From: Thermomonospora catenispora
Lineage (GTDB): Bacteria > Actinomycetota > Actinomycetes > Streptosporangiales > Streptosporangiaceae
DNA length: 64,000 bases
Direction: 5' to 3'
Assembly: GCF_006363815.1 (NCBI RefSeq)
Contig: NZ_RRYT01000003.1
Coordinates: 214,996-278,995, forward strand
Below the pieces are notes generated by a model. The model made no database searches. It was not told where the DNA came from and was given only the letters and a program-made list of their open reading frames with translations. Both the position numbers and the translations under genes were made by a program. Shown here one piece after another: positions 39,418 to 48,605 of this stretch (its first letter is position 1; the number at the start of each line of letters is the position of its first letter).

Positions 39418-39930
39418 CAGGTTCTCGCGATAGTCGCGGGCGTTGCCCACATACAGCCGCACCGCCTCCTCCAGCCACTCCCCGTGGCGGGCCCGCTCGC
39501 CCATCGGCCGGATGCGGGCGGGGACGCCCAGCGCCATGGACCCCGGCGGGACCTGGAGATCCTCGGGGACCAGCGCGCACGCGCCGACGATGGAGCCGGT
39601 GCCGATCCGGGCCCGGTTGAGGACGACCGACCCCGAGCCGATCAGACAGCGGTCCTCGACCGTGCAGCCCTCGGCATGGACGTTGTGGCCGACCACGCAG
39701 TCGGCGCCGATCAGCGTGGGCCACTCCTCGGTCGTGTGCAGCACCGTGCCGTCCTGGACGGACGTGCGGGCGCCGACCTCGATGCGGCCGTAGTCGCCGC
39801 GCAGCACGGCGCCGGGCCAGACCGACGACTCCGGTCCCAGCGTCACCGCGCCGATCACCACCGCGTCGGGGTGCACGTAGGCGGTCTCGTGGATGACGGG
39901 CACCCGGTCGCCGAGCGCGTAGACGGCCAT
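39403..39930 (-). CDS. Left-handed beta-helix protein, gamma-carbonic anhydrase / PaaY family
   Basis: 175 residues of hexapeptide repeats (VIGAVTLGPESSVWPGAVLR, GARTSVQDGTVLHT, IGADCVVGHNVHAEGCTVED). The His residues at VLHT and VGHNVHAEG are the expected zinc ligands of the trimer. The family includes gamma carbonic anhydrases and PaaY, a thioesterase that clears dead-end CoA esters in phenylacetate degradation. Being last in an operon that makes reactive ring-epoxide CoA thioesters, a PaaY-like salvage role is the better inference. Start ATG 39930; the gap to the upstream gene is 75 bp. Confidence 0.85.
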   Translation of the reverse strand: MAVYALGDRVPVIHETAYVHPDAVVIGAVTLGPESSVWPGAVLRGDYGRIEVGARTSVQDGTVLHTTEEWPTLIGADCVVGHNVHAEGCTVEDRCLIGSGSVVLNRARIGTGSIVGACALVPEDLQVPPGSMALGVPARIRPMGERARHGEWLEEAVRLYVGNARDYRENLRRLD

Positions 39931-40005
39931 GCGATTCTCCTTCGACGAGACGGCGGGGACGCCTCCCCCGGCCGGCCGGGAGAGGGCGGGGCGCACCGCG
40001 CCGGC

Positions 40006-40872
40006 CTAGCGTTCCAGGTCGCGCAGCGCGGGATATACCCGAAGGGCGTTGCCGCCGTGCACGAGCGCGACGGTCTCCTCGTCCAGCCCCAGATCGGCGA
40101 TGGCGCGGGCGTTGCGGGCGACGCCCGGCACCCCCGGCCAGTCGGTGCCGAAGATGAACTTGCGGGCCAGGCGGGCCAGGTCGTATCGGGCGTAGTAGTC
40201 CGGCAGCCGACGCGGCGGCAGACCCGACAGCTCGATCCACACGTTCTCGCGGGACAGCGCCAGGAACGCCGCCGCGTCGTACCACCAGCCCCGGCCGCCG
40301 TGCGCCAGCACGATGGTCAGCCCCGGGAAGTCCCGCAGCACGTCGTCCAGCAGGGCGGGGTCGGCGTACTTGTTGGAGGACCCCGGGAACGTGCTGGTCC
40401 CGCAGTGCACGATCACCGGGATGCCCGCCTCCCGGCACACGAAGTACGCCGGATACAGCGCCGGGTCCGACGGACTGAACCCCCCGTGCACCGGGTGCAG
40501 CTTCAACGCCACCGCGCCCAGCTCGATCTGCCGGCTCAGCTCCGCGTCGATCGGGTGGTGCAGGTGCGGGTTGACGCTCGCGACCGGGCGGAACCGCCGC
40601 GGGTTGTGCTCGACCAGCGGCAGCACGTCCTCGATCGGCTGCATCCCGGTGGCCTTGGGGCTGTACTCGCACAACAGCAGGGCCGCGTCCACGCCCTCGG
40701 CGGCGAAGTAGGCGTCGACCCGTTCGGGCACCAGCGCACCGTCCGCGTCGTACAGATCCGGCCACGGATGGGAGCGCCCGAACTCCTCCGCCCACGCCCG
40801 CCACGCCGGACGCAGCGTGGGCAGCCGGGCCGCGTGCACGTGCGCGTCGATCAGCAGGTGCCCGTCCAGCAT
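40006..40872 (-). CDS. Amidohydrolase-2 family TIM-barrel metal-dependent hydrolase
   Basis: 288 residues. Metal ligands of the amidohydrolase superfamily are visible: DAHVH near residue 9, K/H in LKLHPVHGG, VIVHCGTS, VLAHGGRG and the catalytic Asp in FGTDWPG. Family members hydrolyse or decarboxylate ring-derived acids (for example ACMSD and gamma-resorcylate decarboxylase). It lies inside the box operon, 10 bp after the ferredoxin gene, so it probably acts on an aromatic precursor or intermediate, but it is not a known box enzyme. Confidence 0.85.
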   Translation of the reverse strand: MLDGHLLIDAHVHAARLPTLRPAWRAWAEEFGRSHPWPDLYDADGALVPERVDAYFAAEGVDAALLLCEYSPKATGMQPIEDVLPLVEHNPRRFRPVASVNPHLHHPIDAELSRQIELGAVALKLHPVHGGFSPSDPALYPAYFVCREAGIPVIVHCGTSTFPGSSNKYADPALLDDVLRDFPGLTIVLAHGGRGWWYDAAAFLALSRENVWIELSGLPPRRLPDYYARYDLARLARKFIFGTDWPGVPGVARNARAIADLGLDEETVALVHGGNALRVYPALRDLER

Positions 40873-40882
40873 GTCTCTCCTC

Positions 40883-41221
40883 TCAGCCGGCGGGGTGGGC
40901 GGCGACCAGCTCGGTGTCCACCCCGATCTTCCCGACGAGGGACGCGCCCCCCGGATTGCCCAGGCTCTCGGACCTGCCCGGCAACGGCTCGGTGAAGAAA
41001 CGGGCGTTGTCGGCGATGTACTCCCGGTACTCGGGGCGGACCCGGCGGTCCTGCGCGATGGCCTCCACCGGGCAGGCCGGCTCGCAGGCGCCGCAGTCGA
41101 TGCACTCCTTCGGATTGATGTAGAGCTTGCGCTCGCCCTGGTAGATGCAGTCGACGGGGCACTCGTCCACACAGGACATGTCCATCTCGTCGATGCAGGG
41201 CTCGGCGATGACGTAGGGCAT
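40883..41221 (-). CDS. fdxA: 7Fe ferredoxin (FdxA type)
   Basis: 112 residues. The N-terminus PYVIAEPCIDEMDMSCVDEC with CPVDCI, then CIDCGACEPACPVEAI, gives the Cys pattern of [3Fe-4S][4Fe-4S] actinobacterial ferredoxins. It is sandwiched between a ferredoxin-NADP reductase gene (11 bp upstream) and the amidohydrolase, within the box operon, so it is the likely electron carrier to the BoxB oxygenase. Confidence 0.92.
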   Translation of the reverse strand: MPYVIAEPCIDEMDMSCVDECPVDCIYQGERKLYINPKECIDCGACEPACPVEAIAQDRRVRPEYREYIADNARFFTEPLPGRSESLGNPGGASLVGKIGVDTELVAAHPAG

Positions 41222-41231
41222 GCGGCTCCTC

Positions 41232-42206
41232 CTACAGCGCGTCGGTGGAATGGCCGGGGAACAGCGCGGCCTGCGGATCGAGGAACACCGCCGCGTTGTT
41301 GACGGCGGTGGCGGCCTCCCCGAACCCCACGGCGATCAGCCGGACCTTGCCGGGGTAGTCGGTGATGTCGCCGGCCGCGAAGACCCCGCGACGGGCGGTG
41401 CTCATGGTGGTGTCCACCGGGATGTGCCGGCGGTCGCGGACGTTCAGGCCCCAGTCGTTCAGCGGCCCCAGATTGGCGGTGAAGCCCAGCGCGGCGACCA
41501 CCCGCTGCGCCTTCAGCTCCCGCCGCTCCCCGGTGGGGGTGTGCACGACCTCGACCGACTCCACCTCCGGGTCGCCGCGCAGCGCGGCGACCTGGGAGCT
41601 GGTGAGGATCTCCACGCCCGCCTCCCGCACCTGCCGCACGGTGCGGGCGTGGGCGCGGAACGTCTCCCGCCGGTGCACCAGCGTCACCGAACGGGCGATG
41701 GGATGCAGGGTCAGCGCCCAGTCGAACGCGCTGTCCCCGCCCCCGACGATCACCACGTCGGCGTCGGCGTACTCCTGTGGACGCGGCACGAAGTACGCCA
41801 GGCCCCGGCCCTCGTACTCGCCGCCGGCGGGCAGCGGGCGGGGGGTGAACGTCCCGATCCCGCCGGTCACCAGCACGGCCCGGCACTCCACCGAGGCCCC
41901 CTCCCGGCTGGTCACGTGGAACCGGTCCCCGTCCTGCTCGAGGGTCTGGGCGCAGTGCCCGAGCAGATAGGTCGGGTCGAACCGGCCCGCCTGCTCCACC
42001 AGCCCGGTCACCAGGTCCCGGCCCTTGACCGCCGGGAACCCGGCGACGTCGTAGATCGGCTTCTCCGGGTACATCGCGGTGACCTGGCCGCCCGGCTCGG
42101 GCAGCGAGTCCATCACCGCCACCGACATCTCCCGGAAGCCCGCGTAGTAGGCCCCGAACAGGCCCACCGGGCCGGCCCCCACGATCAGCAGGTCGACCTT
42201 GGTCAT
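41232..42206 (-). CDS. Ferredoxin-NADP+ reductase (thioredoxin-reductase-like, YumC type)
   Basis: 324 residues. FAD motif LLIVGAGPVGLFGAYYAG at the N-terminus, GGQVTAMYPEKPIYDVAGF, NADPH motif VVIVGGGDSAFDW, and FAAGDITDYPG near the C-terminus. It lacks the redox CxxC of thioredoxin reductase, which places it with the YumC-type ferredoxin-NADP reductases. Adjacent fdxA and boxB suggest it passes NADPH electrons to benzoyl-CoA epoxidase, the job of BoxA elsewhere. ATG 42206 overlaps the ligase stop by 4 nt. Confidence 0.92.
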   Translation of the reverse strand: MTKVDLLIVGAGPVGLFGAYYAGFREMSVAVMDSLPEPGGQVTAMYPEKPIYDVAGFPAVKGRDLVTGLVEQAGRFDPTYLLGHCAQTLEQDGDRFHVTSREGASVECRAVLVTGGIGTFTPRPLPAGGEYEGRGLAYFVPRPQEYADADVVIVGGGDSAFDWALTLHPIARSVTLVHRRETFRAHARTVRQVREAGVEILTSSQVAALRGDPEVESVEVVHTPTGERRELKAQRVVAALGFTANLGPLNDWGLNVRDRRHIPVDTTMSTARRGVFAAGDITDYPGKVRLIAVGFGEAATAVNNAAVFLDPQAALFPGHSTDAL

Positions 42207-43804
42207 ACCGGCGTCACCCTCTCCTCGGGCTCCCGCTCGGGCTCCTCGGGCCGCTCCTGGAGCAGCTCCCGGGCCAGCTCCCGGATGGCGAAGCGGCGGA
42301 GCTTGCCGGTGGCGGTCTTGGGCAGCTCCTCCACCACCAGGACCTGCCGGGGGCGTTTGAAGGCCGCCAGGCGCGCCCGGCAGTGGGCGATCAGCTCCTC
42401 GGCGTCGACCGCGGCGCCGGAGGCGGGGACCACGCAGGCGACCGGCTTGTCCAGGCCGTGACCGTCCGGCACCGCCACCACCGCGACCTCGGCCACGGAG
42501 GGGTGCTCCACCAGGCACTGCTCGACCTCGGTCGGCGAGACCCAGATCCCGCCGGCCTTGATCATGTCGTCGCTGCGGCCCAGACAGGCGTAGTAGCCGT
42601 CCTCGGACCGCACGTAGGTGTCGCCGGTCCGCATCCACTCGCCCTGGAAGGCGCGGCGGGTGACCTCGGTGCGGCACCAGTACCCGGTGGTCAGCGACGG
42701 ACCCCGGACCAGCAGGTCGCCGGGCTGCCCGGGCGGGACCTCCGCACCGGTCTCGTCCACCACCTTCACCTCATAGCCCGGCACCGGGCGTCCGGAGGTC
42801 CCCGGCCGCACCTCTCCCGGCCGGTTGGACAGGAAGATGTGCAGGGCCTCGGTGGAGCCGATCCCGTCCAGCAGCTCCACCCCGTACCGCTCGGTGAAGC
42901 GCCGGTACAGCTCCGGCGGCAACGGCTCGCCGGCCGAGACCGCCAGCCGCACCGAGGCGAAGGCCTCCCGCGGCACGCCGGCGTCCAGCAGCGCCGCGTA
43001 GAACGTGGGGACGGCGAAGAACAGCGTCGGCCGGTGCTCCACCAGCCGTTCGGCCACCCCCTGGGGGGTGGGGCGGGCCGGGTCCAGGATCGTCGTCGCC
43101 CCCGCCGACAGCGGGAACAGCGCCGCGTTCCCCAGCCCGTAGGCGAAGAACAGCTTGGCCACCGAGAAACAACGGTCCTCGGCGGTGATGCCGAGGACCT
43201 GCGCTCCATAGCACTCGGCGACGTGCCGGATGCTGCCGTGCCGGTGCATCGCCGCCTTGGGCGTCCCGGTGGTGCCGGAGGTGTAGAGCCAGAACGCGGG
43301 CGACTCCTCCCAGGTGCCGTACACCGAGGCGTCGTCTCCCGCGGCCAGCAGCTCCTCCCACCGCCAGGCCCGCATCCCGGCGGGCGGGTCGACGACGGCG
43401 TCGCCGGCCAGCACCACGTCCCGGATCTCGGTGCCGGCCAGCGCCTCCTGCGCGGCGGCCGTGAACTGGGGGGTGACCAGCAGCATCCGCGCCCGCGAGT
43501 CGGCCAGCAGCCGGCCCAGCTCGGCGCCGTTGTACATGGTGGACACCGGCACGGGCACGGCCCCGATCCGCAGCCCGGCCAGGAACGTGATCAGCAGCTC
43601 CGGCCCGTCGGCGGCGAACAGCACGATCCGCTCCTCGGGGCGGAGCCCGGCGGCGCGCAGCCCGGCGGCGGCCCGGCGGACCCGCTCGGCGAGCTGCGCG
43701 TAGGTGAGGGAACCGCCCGGCCCGGCGACCGCGACGCGGTCGCCGTGACCGAGCTCGAGCCGCCTGTCGACCAGGTAGGCGGAGGCGTTGAAGGGGTGGG
43801 GCAT
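42203..43804 (-). CDS. Benzoate-CoA ligase family protein (copy 1)
   Basis: 533 residues. AMP-binding core YTSGTTGTPKAAMHRH, GIGSTEALHIFLSN, and C-terminal PKTATGKLRRF with the catalytic Lys. The opening Asn-Ala-Xaa-Tyr-Leu-Val-Asp and the HIFLSNRPGEVRPGTSG block are characteristic of benzoate/4-hydroxybenzoate-CoA ligases. It forms benzoyl-CoA, the substrate of BoxB, encoded 15 bp upstream. A paralogue at 51661-53235 shares near-identical DNA in the central part. Confidence 0.92.
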   Translation of the reverse strand: MPHPFNASAYLVDRRLELGHGDRVAVAGPGGSLTYAQLAERVRRAAAGLRAAGLRPEERIVLFAADGPELLITFLAGLRIGAVPVPVSTMYNGAELGRLLADSRARMLLVTPQFTAAAQEALAGTEIRDVVLAGDAVVDPPAGMRAWRWEELLAAGDDASVYGTWEESPAFWLYTSGTTGTPKAAMHRHGSIRHVAECYGAQVLGITAEDRCFSVAKLFFAYGLGNAALFPLSAGATTILDPARPTPQGVAERLVEHRPTLFFAVPTFYAALLDAGVPREAFASVRLAVSAGEPLPPELYRRFTERYGVELLDGIGSTEALHIFLSNRPGEVRPGTSGRPVPGYEVKVVDETGAEVPPGQPGDLLVRGPSLTTGYWCRTEVTRRAFQGEWMRTGDTYVRSEDGYYACLGRSDDMIKAGGIWVSPTEVEQCLVEHPSVAEVAVVAVPDGHGLDKPVACVVPASGAAVDAEELIAHCRARLAAFKRPRQVLVVEELPKTATGKLRRFAIRELARELLQERPEEPEREPEERVTPV

Positions 43805-43819
43805 GGGGGGTCTCCCGCC

Positions 43820-45238
43820 TCAGGCCAGGTGGACGTACTCGTAGTCGAACGGCTGACCGTTGATGCCCTGCTTGGGCGGAGTGAGCCAGGCGGCGATCTT
43901 GCCCGGCTCGTAGACCGGCCGCATCAGCGAGGCGACGTAGGCGCGGTCGTCGTCGGTGGGCAGCCACTCGTCCTTGCGGGCCTGCCACTCCCGCTCGGTG
44001 ACGACCCGGCCGTCGGGGGTGATGTGGTGCCCGGCGAACAGCCCCACCTTGCGGTGGAAGCCCACGTGCGGCAGCCGCAGCCGGACGTCGATGCCGGCGT
44101 CCTCCAGGATCCGGTTCCAGCGGGTCACCCCGTTCTGGCAGTCGGAGACGTACTCGCCGCGCAGGTCGTTGTTGAGGGCGATCAGCGCGGGCGTCTCGAC
44201 CTCCACGATCCGGCCGTCCTCCACCTGGGCGACGGTGGCGACGTCGTCGGCCAGCACGTGGTCGTCCTTGCGGCGCTCCTCCTGCCAGCGGCCCTTGAGC
44301 CCGGCGGTGAAGTAGTTGGCCACGTTGGTGGAGGTCTCCGACCCGAACAGGTCGAGCGAGACGCTGTAGTGGAAGTTGAGGTACTTCTGGACGATCTCCA
44401 GCGGGATCCCGCCGTAGGCCCGCACGTCGTCGGTGTCGTGCTCGACCATCAGCTGCGCGGTCCGCTCCACCACCCGGTCCACGCCGGTGGTGCCCACGAA
44501 CATGTGGTGGGCCTCTTCCTTGAGCATGAACTGGCAGGTCCGCGACAGCGGGTCGAAGGCGCTCTCCTTCAGCGTGCCGAGCTGGTACTTGCCGTCCCGG
44601 TCGGTGAAGTAGGTGAACATGAAGAACGACAGCCAGTCGGGCGTCTCCTCGTTGAACGCGCCGAGGATGCGCGGGGAGTCGTCGCTGCCGGAGTTGCGGT
44701 GCAGCAGCGCCTCGGCCTCCTCCCGGCCGGTGCGCCCGAAGTAGGCGTGCAGCAGGTAGACCATCGCCCACAGGTGACGGCCCTCCTCCACGTTCACCTG
44801 GAACAGGTTGCGCAGGTCGTACAGGCTCGGCGCGGTCATGCCCAGGTGCCGCTGCTGCTCGACGGAGGCGGGCTCGGTGTCGCCCTGGATGACGATCAGC
44901 CGCTGCAGGTCCGCCCGGTACTCGCCGGGGACCTGCTGCCAGACCGGCTCGCCCTTGTGCTCGCCGAAGGCGATGCGCCGGTCGGGGTCGCGTTCGGACA
45001 GGAAGATGCCCCACCGGTACTCCGGCAGCGCCACGTGCCCGAACTGCGCCCAGCCCTCGCGGCCCACGGACACGGCGGTGCGCAGGTAGACGTCCTTGGT
45101 GGGCAGCGCCGGGCCCATCTCGCTCCACCACTGCAGGAACTTGGGCTGCCAGGACTCCAGCGCCCGCTGCAGCCGCCGGTCGCTGGAGAGGTCGACGTTG
45201 TTGGGGATCCGCTCGGTGTAGTCGACGGTGCTGGTCAT
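43820..45238 (-). CDS. boxB: Benzoyl-CoA 2,3-epoxidase subunit BoxB
   Basis: 472 residues, matching the family length. The di-iron ligands recalled for Azoarcus BoxB (E120, E150, H153, D211, E240, H243) are all found here with a constant +2 offset: E122, E152, H155, D213, E242, H245, the latter in VEEGRHLWAM and LKEEAHHMFVG. BoxB inserts one oxygen atom of O2 into benzoyl-CoA to give the 2,3-epoxide, using electrons from BoxA or a substitute. It follows boxC by 2 bp. Confidence 0.96.
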   Translation of the reverse strand: MTSTVDYTERIPNNVDLSSDRRLQRALESWQPKFLQWWSEMGPALPTKDVYLRTAVSVGREGWAQFGHVALPEYRWGIFLSERDPDRRIAFGEHKGEPVWQQVPGEYRADLQRLIVIQGDTEPASVEQQRHLGMTAPSLYDLRNLFQVNVEEGRHLWAMVYLLHAYFGRTGREEAEALLHRNSGSDDSPRILGAFNEETPDWLSFFMFTYFTDRDGKYQLGTLKESAFDPLSRTCQFMLKEEAHHMFVGTTGVDRVVERTAQLMVEHDTDDVRAYGGIPLEIVQKYLNFHYSVSLDLFGSETSTNVANYFTAGLKGRWQEERRKDDHVLADDVATVAQVEDGRIVEVETPALIALNNDLRGEYVSDCQNGVTRWNRILEDAGIDVRLRLPHVGFHRKVGLFAGHHITPDGRVVTEREWQARKDEWLPTDDDRAYVASLMRPVYEPGKIAAWLTPPKQGINGQPFDYEYVHLA

Positions 45239-45240
45239 GG

Positions 45241-46944
45241 TCACACTCGCTTCCGGTCGTAGGCGGCCTTGAGTCCGGTGCCGTATCTGCGCAGCGCGCC
45301 GTCCGGGCCGGCGGCGTTGGGGCGTTGGAAGATCCAGTTCTGCCAGGCCGACAGCCGGCCGAAGATCTTGGTCTCCACGGTCTCGGGGCCGACGAATCGG
45401 TGGTTGGCCTCCATCCCGGTCAGCGCGTCGGGGCTGAGCGAGGAGCGCTCCTCCAGGGCGATGCGCACCTCGTCCTCCCAGTCGATGTCGTCGAAGGCGT
45501 AGGTCACCAGCCCCAGCTCGGCGGCCTCGGCGGCCTGGAGGGGACGGCCGGTCAGCTCGTGCAGCCGCTGCACCTGCGCCGGCTCGCCGTGGAAGCGGGA
45601 CTGCAGCCGGGTCAGGCCGTTGCCCATCGGGTAGGGGCCGAAGTTCGCCCCGGTCAGCACGATCCGGGCGGGCTCGGCGTCGGGGTCGTCCTCGAAGGTC
45701 CCCTCGAGCATGTAGGAGCGGTCGCAGGCCAGGGCGACCTCCAGCAGCGGGCCGGCGAAGCAGGAGCCCGGCTCGATGAGGGCGATCAGGCTGCGGCTGG
45801 TGACGTCGAGGCGCTTGAGGGTCCGCTTGAGGTAGTGGCGGATCTCGTTGACCAGCCAGTCGTCGGCGTGCACGGCCAGCAGGTCGTCGTAGGCCAGCAC
45901 CCGGCCGATGTCGCCGCGGGTCTTGAACACCCACGTGCCCAGCTCCAGCTCGTTGGTGCGCAGCCGCAGGATCAGGTCGTCCAGCTCGCGGGTCAGCGCC
46001 AGCGGCCAGAAGTCGGCGCCGCGCTCGTGGACGCCGTCGACGCCGGCGGGGGCGTCCTCCGCGGGGCCGTGCAGGGTGATGGCGACGACCCCCAGCTCGC
46101 GGTCCAGCTCGGCGGTGACGTGCCGGTAGGCGATGCGGTCGGCGGTGATCGTCCGCTCCAGCGGGGTGAGCGCGATGCCCTCGGCGTCGCGGGGCCGGGT
46201 GGAGCGGGCGGCGAACTCCCGCGCCCGCTGCAGCACCGTCTCGGCGAACCGGCTGCGCGGCACGGCCTCGTCCACCAGCTTCCACTCCACGGCGGTGGCG
46301 CCGCGCACGCCCTCGCTCTTGGTGGCGAACACGTCGGCCAGGTCCTTGCGGACGCCGCGCTTGTCCACCACCCGGGTCAGCCCGCCGGTGCCCGGCAGCA
46401 CCGCCAGCAGCGGCACCTCCGGCAGCGACACCGCCGAGGAGCCGTCGTCGATGAGGATGATGTGCTCGCAGGCCAGCGCCAGCTCATAGCCGCCGCCCGC
46501 GGCGGTGCCGTTGACCGCGGCCAGGTAGGTCTGGCCGGAGTGGGCGGTGGCGTCCTCGATGCCGTTGCGGGTCTCGTTGGTGAACTTGCAGAAGTTGACC
46601 TTCCACGGGTGGCTGGCGGCGGCCAGCATCCGGATGTTGGCGCCGGCGCAGAACACCTTCTCCAACCCGCCGGTGATCACCACGGCGCGCACCTCGGGGT
46701 GCTCGAAGCGCAGCCGCTGCACCGCGTCGTACAGCTCGATGTCCACGCCGAGGTCGTAGGAGTTCAGCTTCAGCTCATAGCCGGGCGTCAGCCCGCCGTG
46801 CTCGTCGACCCGGAGCACGATGCGGGCGATCTCGCCGTCGATCTCCAGCCGCAGGTGCCGGTAGGAGTCGGGGTGCGCGTCGAACGACACCACGGGCACC
46901 GCTTCCTGCCCGGTGGGTGTCTCCGCCGCCGCGGTGAGGGACAT
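45241..46944 (-). CDS. boxC: 2,3-epoxybenzoyl-CoA dihydrolase BoxC
   Basis: 567 residues of the crotonase superfamily in two halves. Oxyanion motifs FCAGANIRML and AAVNGTAAGGGYELALACEH lie in the N-terminal half, and the C-terminal half holds PGSCFAGPLLEVALACDRSYML. BoxC opens the epoxide ring hydrolytically, yielding 3,4-dehydroadipyl-CoA semialdehyde and formate. It is the first gene of the minus-strand box operon. ATG 46944 follows GGGAGG. Confidence 0.96.
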   Translation of the reverse strand: MSLTAAAETPTGQEAVPVVSFDAHPDSYRHLRLEIDGEIARIVLRVDEHGGLTPGYELKLNSYDLGVDIELYDAVQRLRFEHPEVRAVVITGGLEKVFCAGANIRMLAAASHPWKVNFCKFTNETRNGIEDATAHSGQTYLAAVNGTAAGGGYELALACEHIILIDDGSSAVSLPEVPLLAVLPGTGGLTRVVDKRGVRKDLADVFATKSEGVRGATAVEWKLVDEAVPRSRFAETVLQRAREFAARSTRPRDAEGIALTPLERTITADRIAYRHVTAELDRELGVVAITLHGPAEDAPAGVDGVHERGADFWPLALTRELDDLILRLRTNELELGTWVFKTRGDIGRVLAYDDLLAVHADDWLVNEIRHYLKRTLKRLDVTSRSLIALIEPGSCFAGPLLEVALACDRSYMLEGTFEDDPDAEPARIVLTGANFGPYPMGNGLTRLQSRFHGEPAQVQRLHELTGRPLQAAEAAELGLVTYAFDDIDWEDEVRIALEERSSLSPDALTGMEANHRFVGPETVETKIFGRLSAWQNWIFQRPNAAGPDGALRRYGTGLKAAYDRKRV

Positions 46945-46992
46945 GGGTCGGTGCCTCCCTTTGCTTCGGTGGGGTGCCTCGTGGGCCAATCT

Positions 46993-47029
46993 TTGACATC
47001 TTCATTCCGCTACGTCAAGACTCTGTAGC
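46993..47029. promoter_or_regulatory. Overlapping divergent promoter elements between boxC and the aldehyde dehydrogenase
   Basis: A plus-strand TTGACA (46993-46998) and a minus-strand TTGACG (47018-47013) face each other, so the two promoters overlap. A GCTAC...GTAGC inverted repeat (47009-47013, 47025-47029, spacer 11) overlays them and may bind the PaaX-type regulator encoded downstream. The -10 elements are weak. Confidence 0.5.
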
Positions 47030-47055
47030 ATGTTTGAGTGCTCGGGAGGCAGCTC

Positions 47056-48468
47056 ATGAGGCAGTACGACGCCCTCTACATCGACGGGAAGTGGGTCGCT
47101 CCCCAGGAACCCGCCTTCGTCGACGTGCTCGGCGCGGCGGACGCGGCGGCGATCGGACGTATCCCCCGAGGCGGCACGGCGGACGTGGACGCGGCGGTGC
47201 GGGCCGCCCGCGCCGCCTTCGACGGCTGGGCGGCCGTCCCGCCCGCCGAACGCGGCGCCGTGCTCGCCGCGCTGCACCGGGCGCTGGAGGCGCGCGCCGA
47301 GGACCTGGCCGTCACCATCGCGCAGGAGGTCGGCACCCCGCTGAAGATGTCCCGCCGCGTCCAGGTCGGGGCGCCGCTGGCGGTGCTGGCCTCCTACGCC
47401 GAGATGGCCGCCGACTTCCCCTGGCGGCGGCGGGTCGGCACCTCGCTGGTCGTGCGCGAGCCCGCCGGGGTGGTCGGCGCCATCACCCCGTGGAACTATC
47501 CGCTGCACCAGGTCGTCGCCAAGATCGGCGCGGCGCTGGCCGCCGGCTGCACCGTGGTGCTCAAGCCCGCCGACGACGCCCCGCTGAGCGTGTTCATGCT
47601 GATGGAGGCCGCCCACGAGGCCGGGGTGCCCGCCGGGGTGCTCAATGTGGTGACCGGCTCCGGACCCGTCGTCGGCGAGGCCATCGCCGCCCACCCCGGC
47701 GTCGACATGGTGTCCTTCACCGGCTCCACCCGGGCCGGCCGGCGGGTCGCCGAGCTGGCCGCCGGCACCGTCAAGAAGGTCTCCCTGGAGCTGGGCGGCA
47801 AGTCGGCCAACGTCATCCTCGACGACGCCGACCTGGAGCGCGCGGTGCGGACCGGCGTCAACAACGCCTTCCTCAACTCCGGCCAGACCTGCTCGGCCTG
47901 GACCCGGATGCTGGTGCCCCGCCCGATGCAGGAGGAGGCGCTGGAGATCGCCGTCCGCGCCGCCGAGCGCCTCACCCTCGGGCATCCGCTGGAGGAGTCC
48001 ACCCGGTTGGGCCCGCTGGCCTCGGCCCGGCAGCGCGACACCGTCGTGGAGTACATCCGGATCGGCATCGCCGAGGGCGCCCGGCCGGTGTGCGGCGGCC
48101 CCGAGACGCCCCCGGGGCCCGGCTACTACGTGCGGCCCACGATCTTCGCCGACGTCCGGCCGGACATGCGCATCGCCCGGGAGGAGATCTTCGGACCGGT
48201 GCTGTCGGTGCTGCCGTACGACGGCGAGGAGGAGGCGGTGCGGATCGCCAACGACAGCGACTACGGCCTGCACGGCGCGGTCTGGTCCGCCGACGTCGAC
48301 CGGGCGCTGCGCGTGGCCGGCCGGCTGCGCACCGGCCAGGTCGACGTCAACGGCGCCGCCTGGAACCCGCTGGCCCCGTTCGGCGGCTACAAGCGCTCAG
48401 GCGTGGGCCGGGAGCTGGGCGAGGCCGGCCTGGAGGAGTTCTGCGAGATCAAATCCATCCAGATGTGA
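47056..48468 (+). CDS. NAD(P)-dependent aldehyde dehydrogenase, probable BoxD role
   Basis: 470 residues. Signature motifs: [30 protein letters not shown], the Glu in LELGGKSAN, the catalytic Cys in [11 protein letters not shown], and [13 protein letters not shown]. The divergent position from boxC suggests oxidation of 3,4-dehydroadipyl-CoA semialdehyde to 3,4-dehydroadipyl-CoA. It resembles general ALDHs rather than Azoarcus BoxD, so the role rests on context. ATG 47056 has GGGAGG with 6-nt spacing. Confidence 0.88.
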   Translation: MRQYDALYIDGKWVAPQEPAFVDVLGAADAAAIGRIPRGGTADVDAAVRAARAAFDGWAAVPPAERGAVLAALHRALEARAEDLAVTIAQEVGTPLKMSRRVQVGAPLAVLASYAEMAADFPWRRRVGTSLVVREPAGVVGAITPWNYPLHQVVAKIGAALAAGCTVVLKPADDAPLSVFMLMEAAHEAGVPAGVLNVVTGSGPVVGEAIAAHPGVDMVSFTGSTRAGRRVAELAAGTVKKVSLELGGKSANVILDDADLERAVRTGVNNAFLNSGQTCSAWTRMLVPRPMQEEALEIAVRAAERLTLGHPLEESTRLGPLASARQRDTVVEYIRIGIAEGARPVCGGPETPPGPGYYVRPTIFADVRPDMRIAREEIFGPVLSVLPYDGEEEAVRIANDSDYGLHGAVWSADVDRALRVAGRLRTGQVDVNGAAWNPLAPFGGYKRSGVGRELGEAGLEEFCEIKSIQM

Positions 48469-48478
48469 CCCTACTGAC

Positions 48479-48505
48479 ATCCGACAAAAAGATGTCGTCA
48501 CGGCT
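48479..48505. promoter_or_regulatory. GACATC/GATGTC inverted repeat before the PaaX-type gene
   Basis: TGACATC and GATGTCGTCA flank an A-rich spacer just upstream of the regulator's start, in an AT-richer stretch. Possibly an autoregulatory operator. Confidence 0.4.
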
Positions 48506-48605
48506 GTCATACTGGAAATGAATCGTGCGTCGCGCGGCCCCGCCACCCCTTCGATCATGCGGGCGGCGGGGCCGCGCGCGGCTCGCCAGCGTGATCGGAG
48601 GCCCG

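Noticed and set aside
42383..45262. A 959-codon plus-strand frame opposite boxB and the ligase
   Set aside because: Composition is that of an antisense shadow (G, Q, H, R, V-rich repeats); boxB with all di-iron ligands occupies the other strand.
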